Assembly: GCF_000238775.2 (NCBI RefSeq)
Contig: NZ_AFEJ02000005.1
Coordinates: forward strand, 62,001 to 126,000
DNA: 64,000 bases
Direction of reading: 5' to 3'
From: Acaryochloris sp. CCMEE 5410
GTDB lineage: Bacteria; Cyanobacteriota; Cyanobacteriia; Thermosynechococcales; Thermosynechococcaceae
Part shown: in pieces, positions 62,601-64,000 of the stretch
Numbering within the stretch: the first letter of the stretch is position 1
Layout: every line of letters starts with the position of its first letter
Notes under the pieces: model-generated
What the model was told of the DNA's origin: nothing
The model's input: the letters and a program-made list of their open reading frames with translations, nothing else
The model's database searches: none
Position numbers and translations under genes: made by a program

Positions 62601-63083
62601 ACGCACTCCCAGCAGAATCCCGGTGTAGCAAACGATTCCCTCACAAAGGGTTTCCCCGTTCCCGCCACGGTGATCCAATATTGTCCAGACCCATTCTTGG
62701 CAACAGCCAGATACTCCAGCTCCCCTCGCGTCCTGACTTGCTCCATCAAATTCTTCTGACGCAGCTCCAGGTTCCTGAATCGCCGCTCCAGCTCCACCAA
62801 CTCTCTAGGGGTTCTCGGTTGACTAATCTGGGCAGCTTCTGAGGATCGTGTCTTAGGAGTGTACTCAGGTTCGGCTGATCGGAGAGTTCGCCTAACACTC
62901 CGACGTATTTCTCCCAGCTTCACATGCTCTGGTTCTCGCTTTGGTGGTCGGGTGCCTTCCGGTGTTTTCTTAGGGAAATGCTGTCCTACTAACCAGTTTG
63001 GGGGAGGGAGGGGCGGTTTTGGGTTGGTCTGGGGTGGTCTGAGGGAGGGGCTTGGGGTTGAGGGAGATGATGGAGGGTTTCAT
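62601..63083 (-). pseudogene. RPGETIERIEEM family gene, N-terminal half (split, also frameshifted)
   Basis: From the ATG at 63083 the minus strand reads MKPSIISLNPKPLPQTTPDQ, similar to the Pro-rich start of the intact relative at 40489. A frameshift near 62970 is needed to reach KKTPEGTRPPKREPEHVKLG. From there the frame is continuous through RRSVRRTLRSAEPEYTP, the coiled coil LERRFRNLELRQKNLMEQV and GQYWITVAGTGKPFV to FCWEC, where the element begins. The remaining C-terminus is at 44365-44502. Confidence 0.7.
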
Positions 63084-63238
63084 GGGGTTTTTCTGTGTGG
63101 CCGATGAGCTTCACAGGATGGGTAGGCAAGGAGGGCTGTGAGGTGCAAATGAGAAATTAGCTTACAAACAGAGGAAGGCAAAAAGATACTGTCAGGCTAG
63201 AGACTTACTGGGGGGTAGACATTAGATGGAGAGGATGA

Positions 63239-64000
63239 TCAAGAAATACGTTTTAGATGTATTTTGAGGATTGTATCTAACTTGCTTGGCTGTAGTACAG
63301 GTTCATTGATAGATGTTGCTGGTGAGAAACTCCATTCAAAATTACGTAATATTGTTGAAAGAATAATCTTCATTTCTACTTGAGCCAATCCATAGCCGAG
63401 GCATCTATGCGGTCCACCACCAAAGCCGATTAGTGCAAAAGGATGTTTCTTATCTTCCTCTAGCGGAGGAAGAAAACGAGCAGGATTAAATGTATTTGGC
63501 TGATGGTATATTTCATGAAGGCGATGCGTTAACAGAGGAGACAGCATCACAAACCATCCAGCAGGAACTATATATCCATTGATTTCAATATCTTCAATTA
63601 CACCACGCGGAATGAAGTATGTAGGAGGGTAAAGCCTTTCTACTTCTTTGATAACACACTTCATCTTCAATAACTGGTTAAGTTCTGATATGGTCAAGTC
63701 ATTGCCACTAGTATTCTCAAGTTGCTCGCGTCGTAGCTTATTTTTCCAGTCTGGATGATTAGCTAATTCGATTAAAACCCAGCACAACAACCTTGCGGTT
63801 GTCTCATGTCCACCAAATAAGAGCTGTATTGTTTGTGTTGCAATTTCTACGTCAGCTAAATAATTACCTTCTTCATCAATACTTGCCATTAATAAGCCTA
63901 AGACATCTTTACTCTCCTTAAGATTTTTACTTGTACGTCGCGCCTCAATTTGTGAATAGATATAATCCTCAAGTCTTTTTCGAGCTAGACAAGCCCTGCC
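63239..64000 (-). CDS. Cytochrome P450 (5' part outside the window)
   Basis: The C-terminal 253 residues of a P450; the frame is open to the window edge (GRACLARKRLEDYIYSQ...), so the N-terminal part lies beyond 64000. Helix I oxygen-binding motif GGHETTA, the ExxR motif (EVER), a PERF-like segment (FNPARFLPPLEE) and the heme-ligand loop FGGGPHRCLG with the axial Cys are all visible. The sequence is nearest the CYP120/CYP110-type soluble cyanobacterial P450s that hydroxylate retinoids or fatty acids; the substrate is not deducible. It appears intact in the part seen. Confidence 0.9.
   Translation of the reverse strand, partial: GRACLARKRLEDYIYSQIEARRTSKNLKESKDVLGLLMASIDEEGNYLADVEIATQTIQLLFGGHETTARLLCWVLIELANHPDWKNKLRREQLENTSGNDLTISELNQLLKMKCVIKEVERLYPPTYFIPRGVIEDIEINGYIVPAGWFVMLSPLLTHRLHEIYHQPNTFNPARFLPPLEEDKKHPFALIGFGGGPHRCLGYGLAQVEMKIILSTILRNFEWSFSPATSINEPVLQPSKLDTILKIHLKRIS

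Overview
The window looks like part of a large plasmid, or a plasmid-like accessory region, of a cyanobacterium. The reasons are a ParA/RHH partition locus with an extensive iteron array, cyanobacterial-type IS elements (IS21, ISKra4, ISL3, IS256), an Rpn/DUF4351 protein, a CYP120-like P450 and a Crp/NtcA-type regulator. An Acaryochloris-like host is my guess from this mix. No database search was possible, and no rRNA or tRNA gene was seen.

Layout, left to right. 1-2.0 kb: a Crp/Fnr-family regulator behind palindromic sites, then an acidic-tailed protein of unknown function. 2.0-5.5 kb: a umuD-like gene cut by an IS21-family element (about 2671-5362) and ended by a 38-bp inverted-repeat element. 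5.5-7.4 kb: the partition locus, with parA and an RHH-type parB flanked by nine clusters of in-phase 8-bp repeats (about 69 units). 8.2-10.1 kb: a small unknown gene and an ISKra4-family element. 10.5-32.3 kb: a giant (about 6,628 residue) cadherin/PPC/vWA/Ig/RHS polymorphic-toxin protein with a C-terminal nuclease-like tip, a small upstream partner and a downstream pentapeptide-repeat gene that could be its immunity factor. 32.8-40.5 kb: hypothetical genes, an Rpn nuclease-like gene, frameshifted genes, a truncated nickel/cobalt uptake locus (lipoprotein, NikL-like protein, start of cbiM/nikM), an LRR protein, and a DUF4145 plus RelA/SpoT-domain pair that may be a toxin or defence module. 40.7-43.5 kb: a DUF4157 (eCIS-effector type) protein with two tandem nuclease-like domains.

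44.5-62.6 kb: the most striking region. A gene of an uncharacterised family is split, with its C-terminal half at 44365-44502 and its N-terminal half at 62601-63083. The 18.1 kb between them is bounded by about 53-bp inverted repeats that begin TGTACTTTAAAG. It carries a minus-strand module of three tyrosine recombinases (one fused to repeated zinc ribbons), a TnpC-like HTH/coiled-coil protein and a 1,340-residue Cap4-like nuclease/STAND-type NTPase, probably antiviral. Three small immunity-like genes (DUF5958, DUF2004, zinc ribbon) lie at the other end. It has since been damaged by IS256, ISL3 and IS21 insertions. 63.2-64.0 kb: the C-terminal part of a cytochrome P450 running off the window.

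The window is thus a mosaic of conflict and mobility genes (toxin/immunity, eCIS effector, RelA/SpoT, STAND nuclease) on a replicon kept by its own partition system, with nested insertions that let parts of its history be read.
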